Counted from the stretch's first letter, positions 1-11,272 are shown. The stretch is DNA of 64,000 nucleotides from Charina bottae (GCA_023362775.1 JALMGJ010000003.1:50024416-50088415), one strand, 5' to 3'. Notes: a model not told the origin generated them from the letters alone. A program made the numbers and translations.

Positions 1-1858
1 ATTGTTTCAATGCTGGTGGTTTTCGCTTCTTCTAATACGCTAACATTAGTCCGCCTATCTTCCCAAGTAATTTGCAGAATTTTTCGGAGGCAGCGTTGAT
101 GGAATCTTTCAAGAAGTTGGAGGTGGCGTTTGTAGAGGGTCCATGTTTCACAGGCGTACAGAAGGGTTGGTAGTACAATGGCTTTGTAAACAAGCATTTT
201 GGTCTCCCTGCGAATGTCCCGATCCTCAAACACTCTACGCTTCATTCGGGAGAAAGCTACACTCGCAGAGCTCAGGCGATGCTGAATTTCAGCGTCAATG
301 TCGGCTTTTGTAGATAGATGGCTGCCGAGATAAGAAAAGTGGTTGACATTTTCTAGTGACACACCTTTAAGCTGGATTGATGGCGCTGCGGAGGGATTGG
401 TTCGAACTTGCTGGTAAAGCACTTTGGTTTTTTTAATGTTAATCGAGAGGCCGAGCTTTTCATATGCTTCTGCAAAGATGTTTAGGATAGTTTGAAGATC
501 TTCCTCGGAGTGTGCACAGACTACATTATCATCAGCATATTGAAGTTCTATAACAGAAGTTGTAATTGCCTTATTTTTTGCTTTCAGCCTACTAAGATTA
601 AAAAGCTTTCCATCTGTTCGATATATAATTTCTACACCAGTAGGAAGTTTCTCTTCAACATGGTGTATAATCATAGCGATGAAGATAGCGAATAAGGTTG
701 GAGCAATAACACATCCCTGTTTAACGCCAGATTCCACTTTAAATGGATCGCTTTGAGAGCCATTGTTATTCAGGATTGTTGCCATCATGTCGTCATGGAG
801 TAGCCGCAAGATGTTCACAAATTTATCAGGGCATCCGATTTTCAGAAGGATGGTCCAGAGAGCAGTACGATTTACAGTATCAAAAGCTTTAGTCAGATCA
901 ATAAACGCCATGTATAGAGGGTGGTTTTGCTCCTTGCATTTTTCTTGAAGCTGTCGTGCAGTGAAGATCATATCCACTGTTCCCCTGGAAGGGCGGAAGC
1001 CATTTTGCGTTTCAGGGAGGATGTCTTCTGATACAGATAGGAGACGGTTTGCGATGATCTTTGCCAGGATTTTGCCTGCTGTGGCTAGAAGGGAGATGCC
1101 TCGATAGTTTCCACAGTCTGTTCTATCACCCTTTTAAAAGAGAGTGATAATTATGGCATCCCTAAAGTCTGCTGGAATCTCCTCCCTCATCCAGATTTTT
1201 TTGATGAGCTTATGAAGTTGTTGTGTAAGTTCAGGCCCGCCTTCTTTAACGACTTCAGCAGGAATCCCATCAGGTCCACTAGCTTTGTTATTTTTCATTT
1301 GTTTAGTGGCTTTACTGACTTCTTCCAAACTAGGGGGTACTGCAAGCTCATCTCTTATTTGTTTTTGCGAGATTTGCAAGAAGACTTCATCAGCCACAGT
1401 AGAGTGACGATTAAGGAGATTGTGGTAATGCTCTTTCCAGCGCAGTGCAATAGACTCTTTGTCCTTTAGAAGTTTAGCACCATCTACTGAGCGTAAGGGA
1501 TTTGTACCATGGTTTGTTGGTCCATAGATGGCCTTTATGGCATTAAAAAAGCCCCGTGCATCATGAGCATCTGCAAAATGTTGGGTTTCTTGGGCTTTTT
1601 TTATCCACCATATGTTCTTAAGTTCTCTAGTTCTTCTTTGGACTTCTGCCTTTGCACTGGCGTAGATTTTTTTCTTAACGGCACAGTTAATATCTTTTTG
1701 CCATATCCGGAAGGCTTTCCTTTTCTTGTCAATAATATGTTCAATCTCACTATCGTTCTCATCAAACCAGTCCTGATGTCTCTTAGTTTGGTATCCGATA
1801 GTTTGTTAACAGGCTGAATTTCTACATCATTTTGTGTCCCCCCACCCCAAGAAGCCAA
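1..1858 (-). mobile_element. Non-LTR retrotransposon (LINE) reverse transcriptase, 5'-truncated, runs off left edge
   Basis: Read on the minus strand, 1858 to 1 encodes the linker and reverse transcriptase part of a LINE polyprotein. The RT blocks are visible: NKASGPDGIP (about 1260-1290), NYRGISLL (about 1085-1110), AFIDLTKAFDTVN (about 880-920), SGVKQGCVIAP (about 710-745) and the catalytic YADD (about 530-540). A thumb-like CETWTLY block lies near 150, and the frame stays open to the window edge. I see only two lesions: a frameshift near 1605-1615 and a TAA at about 1135 where lysine is expected. The endonuclease part is missing, which is usual 5' truncation. The family differs from the BovB elements elsewhere in the window. 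I cannot name its clade confidently; it resembles a type very common in molluscs, fish and reptiles. Confidence 0.85.
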
Positions 1859-2766
1859 GCATATATAGGATATAGCAGCTGTTCAACTATTGTAGCATCA
1901 TGTTCAATCTATCTTCCCTCCTGCTGTAGTTACTGATAGGATTGTTTTATAATCTGCTATTTATTAGATGCCATCATTACAATATTCCCAAATTATTGTA
2001 ATGAAAATGCCTACATCGTTAAAATATTTTATCTTCTAAACTTGAAATTTAACTTTACCAAAACAATATGATCTTTACTAAAATGTGCAAAAAGCCTTTA
2101 TATGTATATATACATACACACATACAGTACACATACTCACACATACATACATGCACACACACACACACATATAGTAAGATGCTATTTATCATTACGACTT
2201 TCACAACAAGAACACTTCTTGCTAAAAATCTTACTTGGCTTACTTTTGTTAGTAATACAGCAGTGCAGTTTTTGAACACTGTATGAAACGCCTTTGTTTA
2301 ACTCAAGGCTTACTATTTTATCTTAACATTACACAAAGGCCAGTTACATAGCAACAGTAAACAGCCTGCTGGTTAGTTACTGACATATTTGACATATGAC
2401 TTCCACAGCAAATAATTAAAAAAGTTTTTATTCCATCAAGAACTTAGATACCAATTCTGAGACATGGATTCTTGTTACAACATTTTGGGCTACCAGTATA
2501 TTGGAATACTTTTTAATTTCACTATATTTTTTTTAACCTTTGTCAACTCTGTTATTAAGCAACAGAAAAGAGGATCAGACATCAACGGCATTGAACAATA
2601 AAAGGTGAAGAGTTTATGCTTTTTTGCAGGAGGGAAAGTTTGTTCCTGATTTTTCCAGTTGAGCCACCACAATATTTGTTGGCATAAACCTCAGTGAGCT
2701 ATAATTACAGTAAATGCTGAACTTCAAAGGATACAGTGGATTGTACTCAAGTCATCTAAAAACAGA
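1859..2766. other. Intergenic stretch upstream of the CARD-ankyrin gene
   Basis: AT-rich sequence without a supportable gene. It contains the dinucleotide-rich tract at 2104-2174, listed separately. The 5' flank or a possible non-coding first exon of the CARD-ankyrin gene must lie in or before it. An AG suitable as splice acceptor (aaaaacag) ends two bases before the ATG at 2767, so an upstream untranslated exon is possible. Confidence 0.4.
2104..2174. repeat. TA/CA-rich microsatellite
   Basis: Alternating ATAC, CACA and CATAC units ending in a pure (CA)n run at about 2154-2169. Short ORFs read through it on both strands are low-complexity artefacts. Confidence 0.85.
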
Positions 2767-5028
2767 ATGTATTCTAGCATATTCACAAATCCATATGCCA
2801 CAGAAGTACTGAAAATCAAAAAGAATGAACTTGTGGAAGGCATAAAAAAACCCGATCACCTTCTGGACTGGCTGATAGAAAATGGTGTCCTTACATCTGA
2901 GAAGAAAATTATTTTATCCTACTATAGAACACGAATGGCAAAGAACTCCCGCATTTTGGATATCTTGGCTTCTCAAGGTGAGCGAGCTTGCAGACTTTTT
3001 TTTTATCCATGCTTGAAACAGATTGAGCCACGCTTATATAGCAATATGAGGAATTATGTGAGTAATGTGAATGGGAAAATTGGAGATGCCAGAAGACAAC
3101 TGATAGGGTATCTCCTTGAAAAAGATAAAGGATGGGTTCAAAAGGATAAGGCTCCATATCAAGAGAAAAAAGATAGCCCTAGACCTGTTAAGCCAAAAAA
3201 GCTGATTTGTGATAAACCTAAAGAAAAAACCACTTTGGCAGCAGGACAATCTGTAGACAATAACTTTAATGTCCCTACTGTCTTTGATTTGGTGAGGAAA
3301 GGAATTCTTTCTGATTTGGAAAAAGCCTTAAATGGGAGTAATGTGAATGCAACAAACTCTGCAAACGAAACTCTCTTACACATTGCAGCAGCTCATGGAC
3401 ACACTGAAATAATTGACTATTTAATCAGCAAAGGTGCCAAACTGGAGGTCAAGGATAACAAAGGAAGAACCCCACTACACAGAGCTGCTGGGAGAGGTCA
3501 TGATAAAGCAGTGAAAATGCTGCTCCAAGCTGGTGCCAGCATGTACAGTTTTGATCAAGAAGACAAAACCCCACTTCACTTGGCCAATCGGAACCAACAC
3601 ATTCATGTTCTCAAGAACATCTTGAAAGAAGAGACGAGACAACACAAGAATCAGCACAACTTCCTGCACATGGCTGCTCTCAAGGATGATAGTGACCTGG
3701 TTCAAATGCTTTTAAAAAATGGTGCTTTGATAGAAGCCAAGGATGAGAGAGGCCAGACTGCCTTGAGCTATGCTGTATCTCAGGGACATGAGAAGACTGT
3801 CAAGGTACTGTTGGAAGGTGGTGCCAAAGTTGATTCCAACATAATTTATGCAGTCTTTAATAGCAACAACCAATCTCTCTTCAAATTATTGCTGGAATAT
3901 GCCAGAGGATTGTCATCTGAAACTATGGTATCAACTCTGTTTAAAGCCATAAAAAAAGATCTGCATGGCATTGTAGCTGCTTTAATTGAAAGAGGTACAG
4001 ATGTTAATGTCCGTAATGAAGAGCAGTACACACCATTGCTTGTGGCATGTGAAATGGGGAAGATTAAGTCAGCAGAAGTTCTCATTGAGAAGGGAGCCAA
4101 CTTGACAGACAAGGCCCCTAACTCAAGTAGCACCTTACACCTAGCAGTTCAAGCTGGGGCCTTTTCCATTGCAAAGATGCTTCTGCACAAGGGAATAGAT
4201 CCTAACATCACAGCTCAAGGAGCTCAAACTCCCCTCCATCTTGCTGCAATATACAACAGAGGAGCATTAGTTGACCTACTGATTGAAGGAGGAGCTAAGA
4301 TTGATGCAGTCACCATAGAACTCTTCACTCCATTGCACCTGGCAAGTTATAAAGGTCACATTGATGTAGCTCTAAAGCTGTTGCAACATAGAGCCAATGT
4401 CAACCTCAAGAATAAGCAATCAAAGACACCTCTTCATCTTGCAGCTGAAATGGGGAATCCTGCTATGGTGGAGCTGCTTCTGAATTCCAAGGCAGATCCA
4501 AATGCAACAGATAAAGAGAAAAAGACTCCACTTCATTTTGCATCTATGGGAGGCCATTTTTATGCAGTGAAATCACTGTTAGTTAAGAAGTCTAGAGTTG
4601 GAAGCAAAGACATGGATGGCTGCACACCAATGCATTATGCAGCCATCAGTGGGAATATGGAGATACTAAAAGAGCTTTTGATTGCTGGAGACAATAAAAA
4701 TATCAATGACAAAAATATTTGGAGAAAGACACTATTGCATCTTGCAGCAGAACATGGACACAGTAATTTAATATATTTTTTGTTGAGCAATGGCTCAGCT
4801 ATTAATGCCTTAGACAACAATAAAGATACCCCATTGCATTGTGCTTGCAAAGCTGGTCATTTTGATTCTGTAAGTGCACTGCTCAGCTGGTCTGCACGAG
4901 AGAAAGCAAATCTACAGGCTACTAATAGCTTGAAGAAGACACCACTGCAAGTAGCAGAATCCAGTGCCACTGAACACCAAGCTCAAATTGTTAATCTTTT
5001 GAAAAAGAAAATGTTACTGATCAGGTAG
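2767..5028 (+). CDS. CAIAP: CARD and ankyrin-repeat inflammasome adaptor (CAIAP)
   Basis: Single open frame of 753 codons. Residues about 10-100 form a CARD-like death-fold domain (LLDWLIENGV, RILDILASQGERACRLFFYPCL). A charged, lysine/proline-rich linker follows (about 105-165). From about residue 168 to the end I count roughly 16 ankyrin repeats with the usual TPLHLAA cores, including TPLHRAA, TPLHLAAEMGN, TPMHYAA and TPLHCACKAGH. An N-terminal CARD plus about 16 ankyrin repeats is the reported architecture of Caiap, shown in zebrafish to bind active caspase through its ankyrin part and to self-associate through its CARD. The gene is reported from cartilaginous fish to marsupials and as absent from placental mammals. 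No lesion is seen. The ATG at 2767 has in-frame coding sequence only downstream; a 5' untranslated exon is possible. Possible poly(A) signals are ATTAAA at 5283 and AATAAA at 6123. Family assignment is from domain order, not alignment. Confidence 0.85.
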   Translation: MYSSIFTNPYATEVLKIKKNELVEGIKKPDHLLDWLIENGVLTSEKKIILSYYRTRMAKNSRILDILASQGERACRLFFYPCLKQIEPRLYSNMRNYVSNVNGKIGDARRQLIGYLLEKDKGWVQKDKAPYQEKKDSPRPVKPKKLICDKPKEKTTLAAGQSVDNNFNVPTVFDLVRKGILSDLEKALNGSNVNATNSANETLLHIAAAHGHTEIIDYLISKGAKLEVKDNKGRTPLHRAAGRGHDKAVKMLLQAGASMYSFDQEDKTPLHLANRNQHIHVLKNILKEETRQHKNQHNFLHMAALKDDSDLVQMLLKNGALIEAKDERGQTALSYAVSQGHEKTVKVLLEGGAKVDSNIIYAVFNSNNQSLFKLLLEYARGLSSETMVSTLFKAIKKDLHGIVAALIERGTDVNVRNEEQYTPLLVACEMGKIKSAEVLIEKGANLTDKAPNSSSTLHLAVQAGAFSIAKMLLHKGIDPNITAQGAQTPLHLAAIYNRGALVDLLIEGGAKIDAVTIELFTPLHLASYKGHIDVALKLLQHRANVNLKNKQSKTPLHLAAEMGNPAMVELLLNSKADPNATDKEKKTPLHFASMGGHFYAVKSLLVKKSRVGSKDMDGCTPMHYAAISGNMEILKELLIAGDNKNINDKNIWRKTLLHLAAEHGHSNLIYFLLSNGSAINALDNNKDTPLHCACKAGHFDSVSALLSWSAREKANLQATNSLKKTPLQVAESSATEHQAQIVNLLKKKMLLIR

Positions 5029-5487
5029 ATTTGCAAAGAGGGAATTATATAATACATCTTGTATTTTCTCTTCGATTGGTACATCTTGTATAGCTAACTT
5101 AAGAGATCCAGTTAATGATCTAACTAATGCACATAGTTTGCCCCAACTTGGTGTCCTCCAGGTGTTTGGGCTCACAAAACCAGAATACCACATCTTCTCA
5201 GTGAATCAGTATTTGGCTTTTCACTGCAGGGATGAAGCACACCTGATTTATCTTTAACTGGATCTTTTGAGGAAAAAAAACAATTAAATAAGCCAAGGTT
5301 GCAGTGGAAAGAGGGCTGTAAATTTGATCTTGGGAGCAACCCTATAGAAAGCCCTACCTTCTGAACCATCTGTTTGTACAATCTGACTCACAACTCCAGA
5401 CACAGTTAAAATTATGTTAAAGATACCACATCTTTCTATAAAAGCAACTGTGTTCTAAGCAGATTACATTCAAATACTGAGGCTACT
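5029..5487 (+). other. Probable 3' UTR and flank of CAIAP
   Basis: AT-rich sequence after the TAG of the CARD-ankyrin gene. An ATTAAA hexamer at 5283-5288 could serve as poly(A) signal. No ORF of note. Confidence 0.4.
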
Positions 5488-5763
5488 CTCTATAGCAGGG
5501 CTTTCCAAAGTGCCGCTGCTGGTGACACGCCAGCGGCGGTACGGTGGCGGCGACACAGGAGGGCGTGTGGCGGCGCGGGGGGCGTGCGGCGGCGCAGGGG
5601 GGCGTGCGGCGGTGCGCGTGTGCACAGTGGCGGCGGCAGCGGCTGCCGCTGCCACCATACACGCGCGCGCCACCGCTTCCGGGTGGTGTGGCGACACACC
5701 ACGCTGTGTGTGGTGACACACTTTTGTGTCGCGACACACAGTTTGGAAAGCTCTGCTCTATAG
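5488..5763 (+). mobile_element. hAT-like MITE, family 1 (copy 1)
   Basis: Element body 5496-5755 begins CAGGGCTTTCCAAA and ends TTTGGAAAGCTCTG, an imperfect terminal inverted repeat. It is flanked by a perfect 8-bp duplication CTCTATAG (5488-5495 and 5756-5763), the hallmark of hAT insertion. The interior is very GC- and CpG-rich with CGGCGG runs and no transposase. Three more copies lie in this window (29183, 29601, 43530). Confidence 0.9.
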
Positions 5764-6444
5764 TGTATATATGCACCATACTATAGACTGTGTTGCCTTC
5801 CGTGGGGCAGTTAGAAGCAACTTATTTTTGATAGTAGCACCAAACCTGCAAAATGCTTCACTATATAAATGTAAGACATTTTCTTCCTTGTCCTAGCCAG
5901 TGTTCTTCTTCAGCAAGGCTTGATTTTGCTTACTACTTGCATGTAGTTTTGGTCTAGCTCTAGAATTATTATAATTATTAGTTTCATTTCTCTTGATTTA
6001 TATGCATTGACATGAATACACATTTTATTTCTGTTAATATGTTGCTTTCTTTTGAATGGACAATAGCTGCTTCAGGCATCCAATTTTCAGAGAGGTGAAA
6101 GGCGGTTATTGGCTTTAGTATAAATAAATAAGACTGCTTACACTATAGAGCTTGTAACTACACTATATTCAGCAATGAAATATAGTTATTACCTGGCTGT
6201 ATTCCTATAAAATGTGTTGATGTTAGCACCAAATACAGCATAAGGTAGGGTTTTTGTACCAAACGTATTAACACATAAATGGATATGACCCAAAGTGAAC
6301 CTAGGAGCAAAGCTAGTTACAATATTACTGTATTAGATCAATACTCTTTGGTTTAGAGTCCAGAAACTGTAACGGAATGCATTTGATAGTTTAAACACAA
6401 AGTATTGCAGTACATTTTATATAATGGAAACATTATTATACTGG
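5764..6444. other. Intergenic, nothing recognised
   Basis: AT-rich unique-looking sequence. An AATAAA at 6123-6128 is the only potential signal noticed; no ORF, RNA gene or clear repeat. Confidence 0.4.
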
Positions 6445-6596
6445 GTCTGTGGCTTGAATCATGTCAACTGGATTTCTATTTTCTCAGTAGAAACGTTTCA
6501 CTCCTTATCCAAGGAGCTTCTTCAGTCCTTGGATAAGGAGTGAAACATTTCTACTGAGAAAATAGAAATCCAGTTGACATGATTCAAGCCACAGAC
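6445..6596. repeat. 152-bp near-perfect palindrome with hammerhead-like core
   Basis: Two 71-bp arms (6445-6515 and 6526-6596) are reverse complements, with a 10-nt spacer and at least one mismatch (6494 against 6547). On the minus strand, positions 6525 to 6491 read CTGAAGA, one A, GCTCC, an 8-nt loop, GGAGT, then GAAACGT. This is a fold-back arrangement of a dispersed repeat, possibly derived from a Penelope-like element; see Findings. The family is not named with confidence. Confidence 0.8.
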
Positions 6597-7046
6597 TGTT
6601 CCACCTGGATGACTGAGAACCTTCATCGACATATACTGGGTGTTTTGAAACTTGTCCTTAATAAATCCAAATTGTACTGATTGTGCCTCCTACTCCCTCC
6701 GTATTGTAATTTATTACACATTTGTCCAACTCTATCATTGACAAACTCAAGGAGCCTTACATCAGGTTCTCAGGCAATCTCTCATGGAGGAGTGGACATG
6801 ACTAAATAGCATGTGCATATCCTATAAAAGGTAGTTAATAGCTCTGGGCACTCTCACATTCTTCTCAGGGTTTAAATCAACATTTTCTTAACAACTTTAT
6901 AAGAAGTGATCTACAAAAACATTCCCCAAAAAGAATTTAATATTTTCATCCTTCAGTTGCTTAAATATTAAGAATCATTTGTGGAGCTAAAACATGCATA
7001 TGACATACTAACAATGGACAATACAATACTCCTATATTTGATAAAT
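6597..7046. other. Intergenic, nothing recognised
   Basis: Sequence adjoining the palindrome; 6597-6650 may still belong to that repeat. Otherwise AT-rich and featureless. Confidence 0.35.
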
Positions 7047-8558
7047 GTAATTATAGGAAACGACTTCCTGTGGGAAATGGCGGACTGAACAACTTTGCCT
7101 GTGAGCTCCATGGGCAGAGCTGGCAACGTGGCAGTTTTTTTTCTGGGCACAGGCAGGTTTTTCTGTAGCCCCAAGTGTTTTTCCAGATTAAGGAAAATGC
7201 TGAGAATCGACCCACCTGTCCTCCAGACGGTGAGTTGTGGCCAGGAGATCGTAGACAGCGTCAGTGACCGAGTGGTAAGACTACACTGGGAGGCTGGGAT
7301 TCCATCTCTTTCTGACCCATGTATGCACCCCCTTAAAGGGGAAATAAGTCTTGCCTTCCCATTTCTTAAGCACCCAATTTGTTTCTTTAAGTTTTGTACC
7401 TTAAGAGAAGCCTTTTATAGGAAGAAAAAGCGGAATCTCTTGGTGAATATAGTTATTTTTGGAGATTTTTAACTATAAAAAAAAGTTTTGTCTTTTTTTC
7501 CCATCTGGGTTATATTGAGAGCTGTAACATTGCCTTTCCATTGTTATCTTTGTAGCTGAATTTGAAGGTTGGGGTGTTTTTTCTACACATTGCTTTTGAT
7601 TTCTTATTCTAAACTTTTGGCTTTCTGTTTACTTTTTTCAAGCTGTCTGCTAGTATATTTTCTTTGGTTAATTTTGGATTAATTCATTAACCTCTATTTT
7701 TGTGAGTTAACTCTTTAGGGTGTGCTATAATTTACTGTTTGAACAATGGAAGATTTTAAAGAAGATTTTAGAGAATTATGTTGTCAGCAAGAAGATATTT
7801 TTTCAAAGGGTTGTCAAGATATTATACAGATTGTTTGGGACATTCGAGATCAGATTCTAGCTAAAATGAAACAACTATATGAAAATACTATGATGGAAGA
7901 AGGAGACTGTGAGGGAGATTGAAATATTCTCAGCTGAAAACTCTGGATTGGTGTTTATGGGGTTAAAACGATTGTTTAACCTTAAGACTGCACAAGGAAC
8001 TGCCAAGCTGGGGAAATGTTATGACTATTTCAATCAATGTTATGGGAAAGAAGAGTATGTTATGTGGGAGGTTTTTTTCTCTTTTGTTGGAAAGTTTGTA
8101 TCTTTGGGGGTTGTTGGGCTGTCAGATCTTTGTAAAAATGCTTTTGGTGTAATGGTGAAATATTTAAATGCCCTAGTATATTTTGAGGAGGGGTAAAAAT
8201 TAAGAATATTTAATTGGACTGATAATGAGGTTAACATGATTTACAGGATTTTTGATTTCTAAGGTTTAAAAGGCATTGACAAGTTCTGGTAATATTTTAT
8301 ATTGTTTTTAAGCATAATTAGGGTTAAGATTGTTTATTATAAAGGCAGACAATTTATTTGTTTCTATAATTTGATGCCTATTGTGTAGACAGAAGTATAT
8401 AGAATAGTAGTAGAAAGAAAGAAAAAATTAAACGGATTGTTTTTTAAGAGGGAGGGAAGTTTGAAGTAGATTTAAATGTATGTATGTATGTATGTATGTG
8501 TGTGTGTGTGTGTATGTATGTATATATACATATATATATATACAGTATATATATATAT

Positions 8559-8612
<54 letters not shown>

Positions 8613-8885
8613 GTAAGGGGAAGGAGCAATTGTATTAGAATTTGTATATGTGTTAATGGAGGGATTTATAGAAATAATGTGATTATGGTTTGATATAGAG
8701 GAAGGGTTTGTTTATGGGAATTGCTGCATATTCTTGCTGTTGAAAGCTGGAAGTCACCTGTATGTATGTAACTTTCTAAAAGTCTTTTCTTTTGTATTTT
8801 TACACTTTTAGTGTTTCTTTTGTTTGTAGTTTTTTTTGTAGTTTTTTATCTTTGTTTTAAAAAATAATAAAAAACTTTATTTACG
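7047..8885 (+). mobile_element. L1-like non-LTR retrotransposon remnant
   Basis: The left part (7050-7480) resembles a LINE 5' region, with short degraded coding stretches around 7745-8190. The right part ends with a T-rich 3' UTR and AATAAAAAAC near 8866. A block around 8741-8757 ending in GGAAGTCAC recurs at 60959-60975 in a second remnant. No intact ORF1 or ORF2 is present, so the element is internally deleted or non-autonomous. The microsatellite 8477-8610 is embedded in it. Assignment to L1 is tentative. Confidence 0.4.
8477..8610. repeat. Compound (TATG)n-(TG)n-(TA)n microsatellite
   Basis: About 134 bp of TATG, TG and long TA runs; the longest pure TA run is at about 8563-8610. ORFs of alternating Ile/Tyr across it are artefacts. 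Confidence 0.95.
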
Positions 8886-8916
8886 GATAAATTTAATTAT
8901 ATCAGTGATGGCTTCA

Positions 8917-9012
8917 CCACTGAAGATCTGAGAGATCAGGTTGCAGACAGGTAATCCTGGAGAAAACCTATCCATGTGGTCACTAGAAGTCAATTCCAAC
9001 TTGATGGCACAT
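8917..9012 (+). mobile_element. RTE-type LINE/SINE 3' end fragment
   Basis: The stretch containing TGGAGAAAACC and CCAACTTGATGGCA is the reverse complement of a similar block at 19070-19195. Both look like a diverged relative of the BovB tail at 53519. Short and old. Confidence 0.45.
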
Positions 9013-10999
9013 GATCATTATGATGATAAAATAAAAATATAAGGCAATACAAGTACCGATCACTAGCAGGATGGATTTTGAGACATATCCTAATTACATC
9101 ATGCCATTAATGAAACTGAGCAAATATTATTTTTCTTCTCTTTAGAACAAGAATGCCTCTTATTTTACAGCCTGACTTTTGTGCATGTTTTACTTGGAAA
9201 TAAAACCTTGTGTACTCTTCTAAGTAATTGTCAGAAAACTGCTGGTAAAAATCTTCAAAGCAGATGCCATAGCTCTGTTTTATTGTAGTCTCTGAGCCTT
9301 TAATGAAACATACTATCAGCCTAAACTGTTATTCAGTTAAAGCACAAATTCCTAGTTCAGGATACCGTAGTCATAACTTGAGCTATGTCAAAATGTGAGT
9401 ACTTTAGTTTAACAGAACAATTTTATGCATATGATTGACTATTGCACACCTACCAACATTTTTAAAAGCTTTCTCAGTAACAACAGAGCATGTTTATTAC
9501 TACAATAATGCTTGTAAGTACTTCCACTGAAGCTAATGAAACTACCTTCCAACCGATCTTCATAATATGTTGGCCCTGCTAAGTAAAGAGATTGGAGAGT
9601 CCTTTTGATCTGCTGCCTTCACCGCTTCTCAGCTGTCTGCCAATCACAGCACTGCACAGGCAAAGGTGGGTGGAAATTGAATGGGCTATGTCACACTGCC
9701 CTCTGCTTGGGTGAACATGAGTTTAACCATGTCAGAACTTACTTTCCCTTCGCTTGGAAGGCCAGAGGAATAAGATAGCTCTCTCACTGAGGCCTCTAAT
9801 CCCATGGATTGGGAGAAGCGACAAGTGAAAGGAGAAATCCATCTTTTTACCTGCCAGGTCTCCAAATCCATAAATCCTCTATTACAGTAGGCAACCTGCA
9901 GGCTTTGAAAGAGCCATTTCACCCAGCAGACCTGGGATTTTGCATGCTTAAGAGGTGGGTGGTGGGTGGGGTTGTGCAATATTAATTGGACTCCTTTTGA
10001 ACACAGGCTCAGCACTCTTCTGAAAAAATGCTAAATGTGTTCAAAAGGAGTCCAGAGGTGGAGGAAGTGCCTGTGTGGTAAAAGAGCAAAGGGGAGCTGT
10101 CCCTTTCCCTCTTTATCATGCAGCTACACCACACCAGTCAGTTTTCAGCCGAGCTGATCTTCTTTCAAAGCCAGCTCTTAAGATCAGCTTGGAGGCACAG
10201 TCAGAGACCCTGGTTTAAAATGTCAGACAAATGGCATTGGAGTGAGTGGAGCTACATGGCTTGGCAACAATTTTTTCCCCTGCTGTGTCCCCATGATGTT
10301 GCCTGCAGTTCTTCCTCTACCTGTGAGAGAGGCTTAAATTGTCCTTTGCTGTACCAGTGTAAATAGAGTATTTCCCCCCTTCCCCTGCTGCCTCCACCTT
10401 ATTCTTGCAGCATCCAAGGGCAGCCTCATGTTTAAAATCTGCTAGGTTTTGTCACCCATAAACTTGGAGGAAATTCAGGTGTCTGCTGTGATTTAAACAG
10501 AGGTAAGAGAAGGATTCATGAGGACAGCACTTTCCCATCAATATATTTTTCTCAAAATTTAAGAATAGGTGGGTAGCACATCAACTCAGCATTGGGAAAG
10601 GGCTTCAGTAATAAAAGAGTTCCCAAAACAAGAGAGTTTAAGACAAGAGCAAAATCAGGGTACAAATCAGGTCTAGGTCCAAGTAATCAGTCCTGGAAAT
10701 GACACAAGGTTTCTAACAACTGATCACTGGAACACAGAAGGCAAGGATATTGTTAATAGCACACTAGATCTTTTCAAAATGCCCAGCTTTATAAATTAAT
10801 TGGTGGCACTGATCCAATTCAGACTGCCTGTCTATTCAGGAACAACCCTGATTCCCGTTCGTTTTTCCCAGACACTTTTCCGGTAGTCCCTCTCCTGCAG
10901 CTTTCAGCTGTCTGGCTTTCCACCCTCTGCTGTTCTCACGAACTTGGAGATTGCTTGGAGGAACCCTGACAGGATCTTTGCTGCAGCTCTTCCCCAAAG
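9013..10999. other. Intergenic, mostly unique
   Basis: No gene supported. Contains the imperfect inverted repeat 9988-10053. Frames such as 9686-10015 (minus) and 10118-10366 (plus) lack homology cues and look like chance ORFs. Confidence 0.4.
9988..10053. repeat. Short inverted repeat
   Basis: Arms 9988-10003 and 10038-10053 (GGACTCCTTTTGAACA and its complement), with weaker pairing extending inward. Could be a small MITE; no TSD was identified. Confidence 0.5.
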
Positions 11000-11272
11000 A
11001 TACTGCTGCTATTGTCGAAGGCTTTCACGGCCGGAGTTCGATGGCTGTTGTGGGTCTTCCGGGCTGTGTGGCCGTGTTCTGGAAGTTGTGGTTCCTAACG
11101 TTTCGCCAGCATCTGTGGCCAGCATCTTCAGAGGGCAGGAGCACAGATAGAAGCGAAATCTCTGAGATCCCTCTGAAGATGCTGGCCACAGATGCTGGCG
11201 AAACGTTAGGAACCACAACTTCCAGAACACGGCCACACAGCCCGGAAGACCCACAACAGCCATACTGCTGCT
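11000..11272. mobile_element. Fold-back element with hammerhead-like core, 11-bp TSD
   Basis: Body 11011-11261, flanked by a perfect direct repeat ATACTGCTGCT (11000-11010, 11262-11272). About 94-bp inverted arms enclose a short spacer. Each arm carries CTGAAGA, T, GCTGGC, a 7-nt loop, GCTGGC, GAAACGTT: plus strand at 11173-11207 and minus strand at 11097-11131. The stem closes with two G-T wobbles. The unusual TSD length argues against hAT and Tc1 and would fit a retroelement such as a Penelope-like one. It lies 0.7 kb upstream of MYSM1. Confidence 0.7.

Noticed and set aside
7095..8196. ORFs of 125 and 95 aa.
   Set aside because: No family features; they lie in a probable L1-like remnant.
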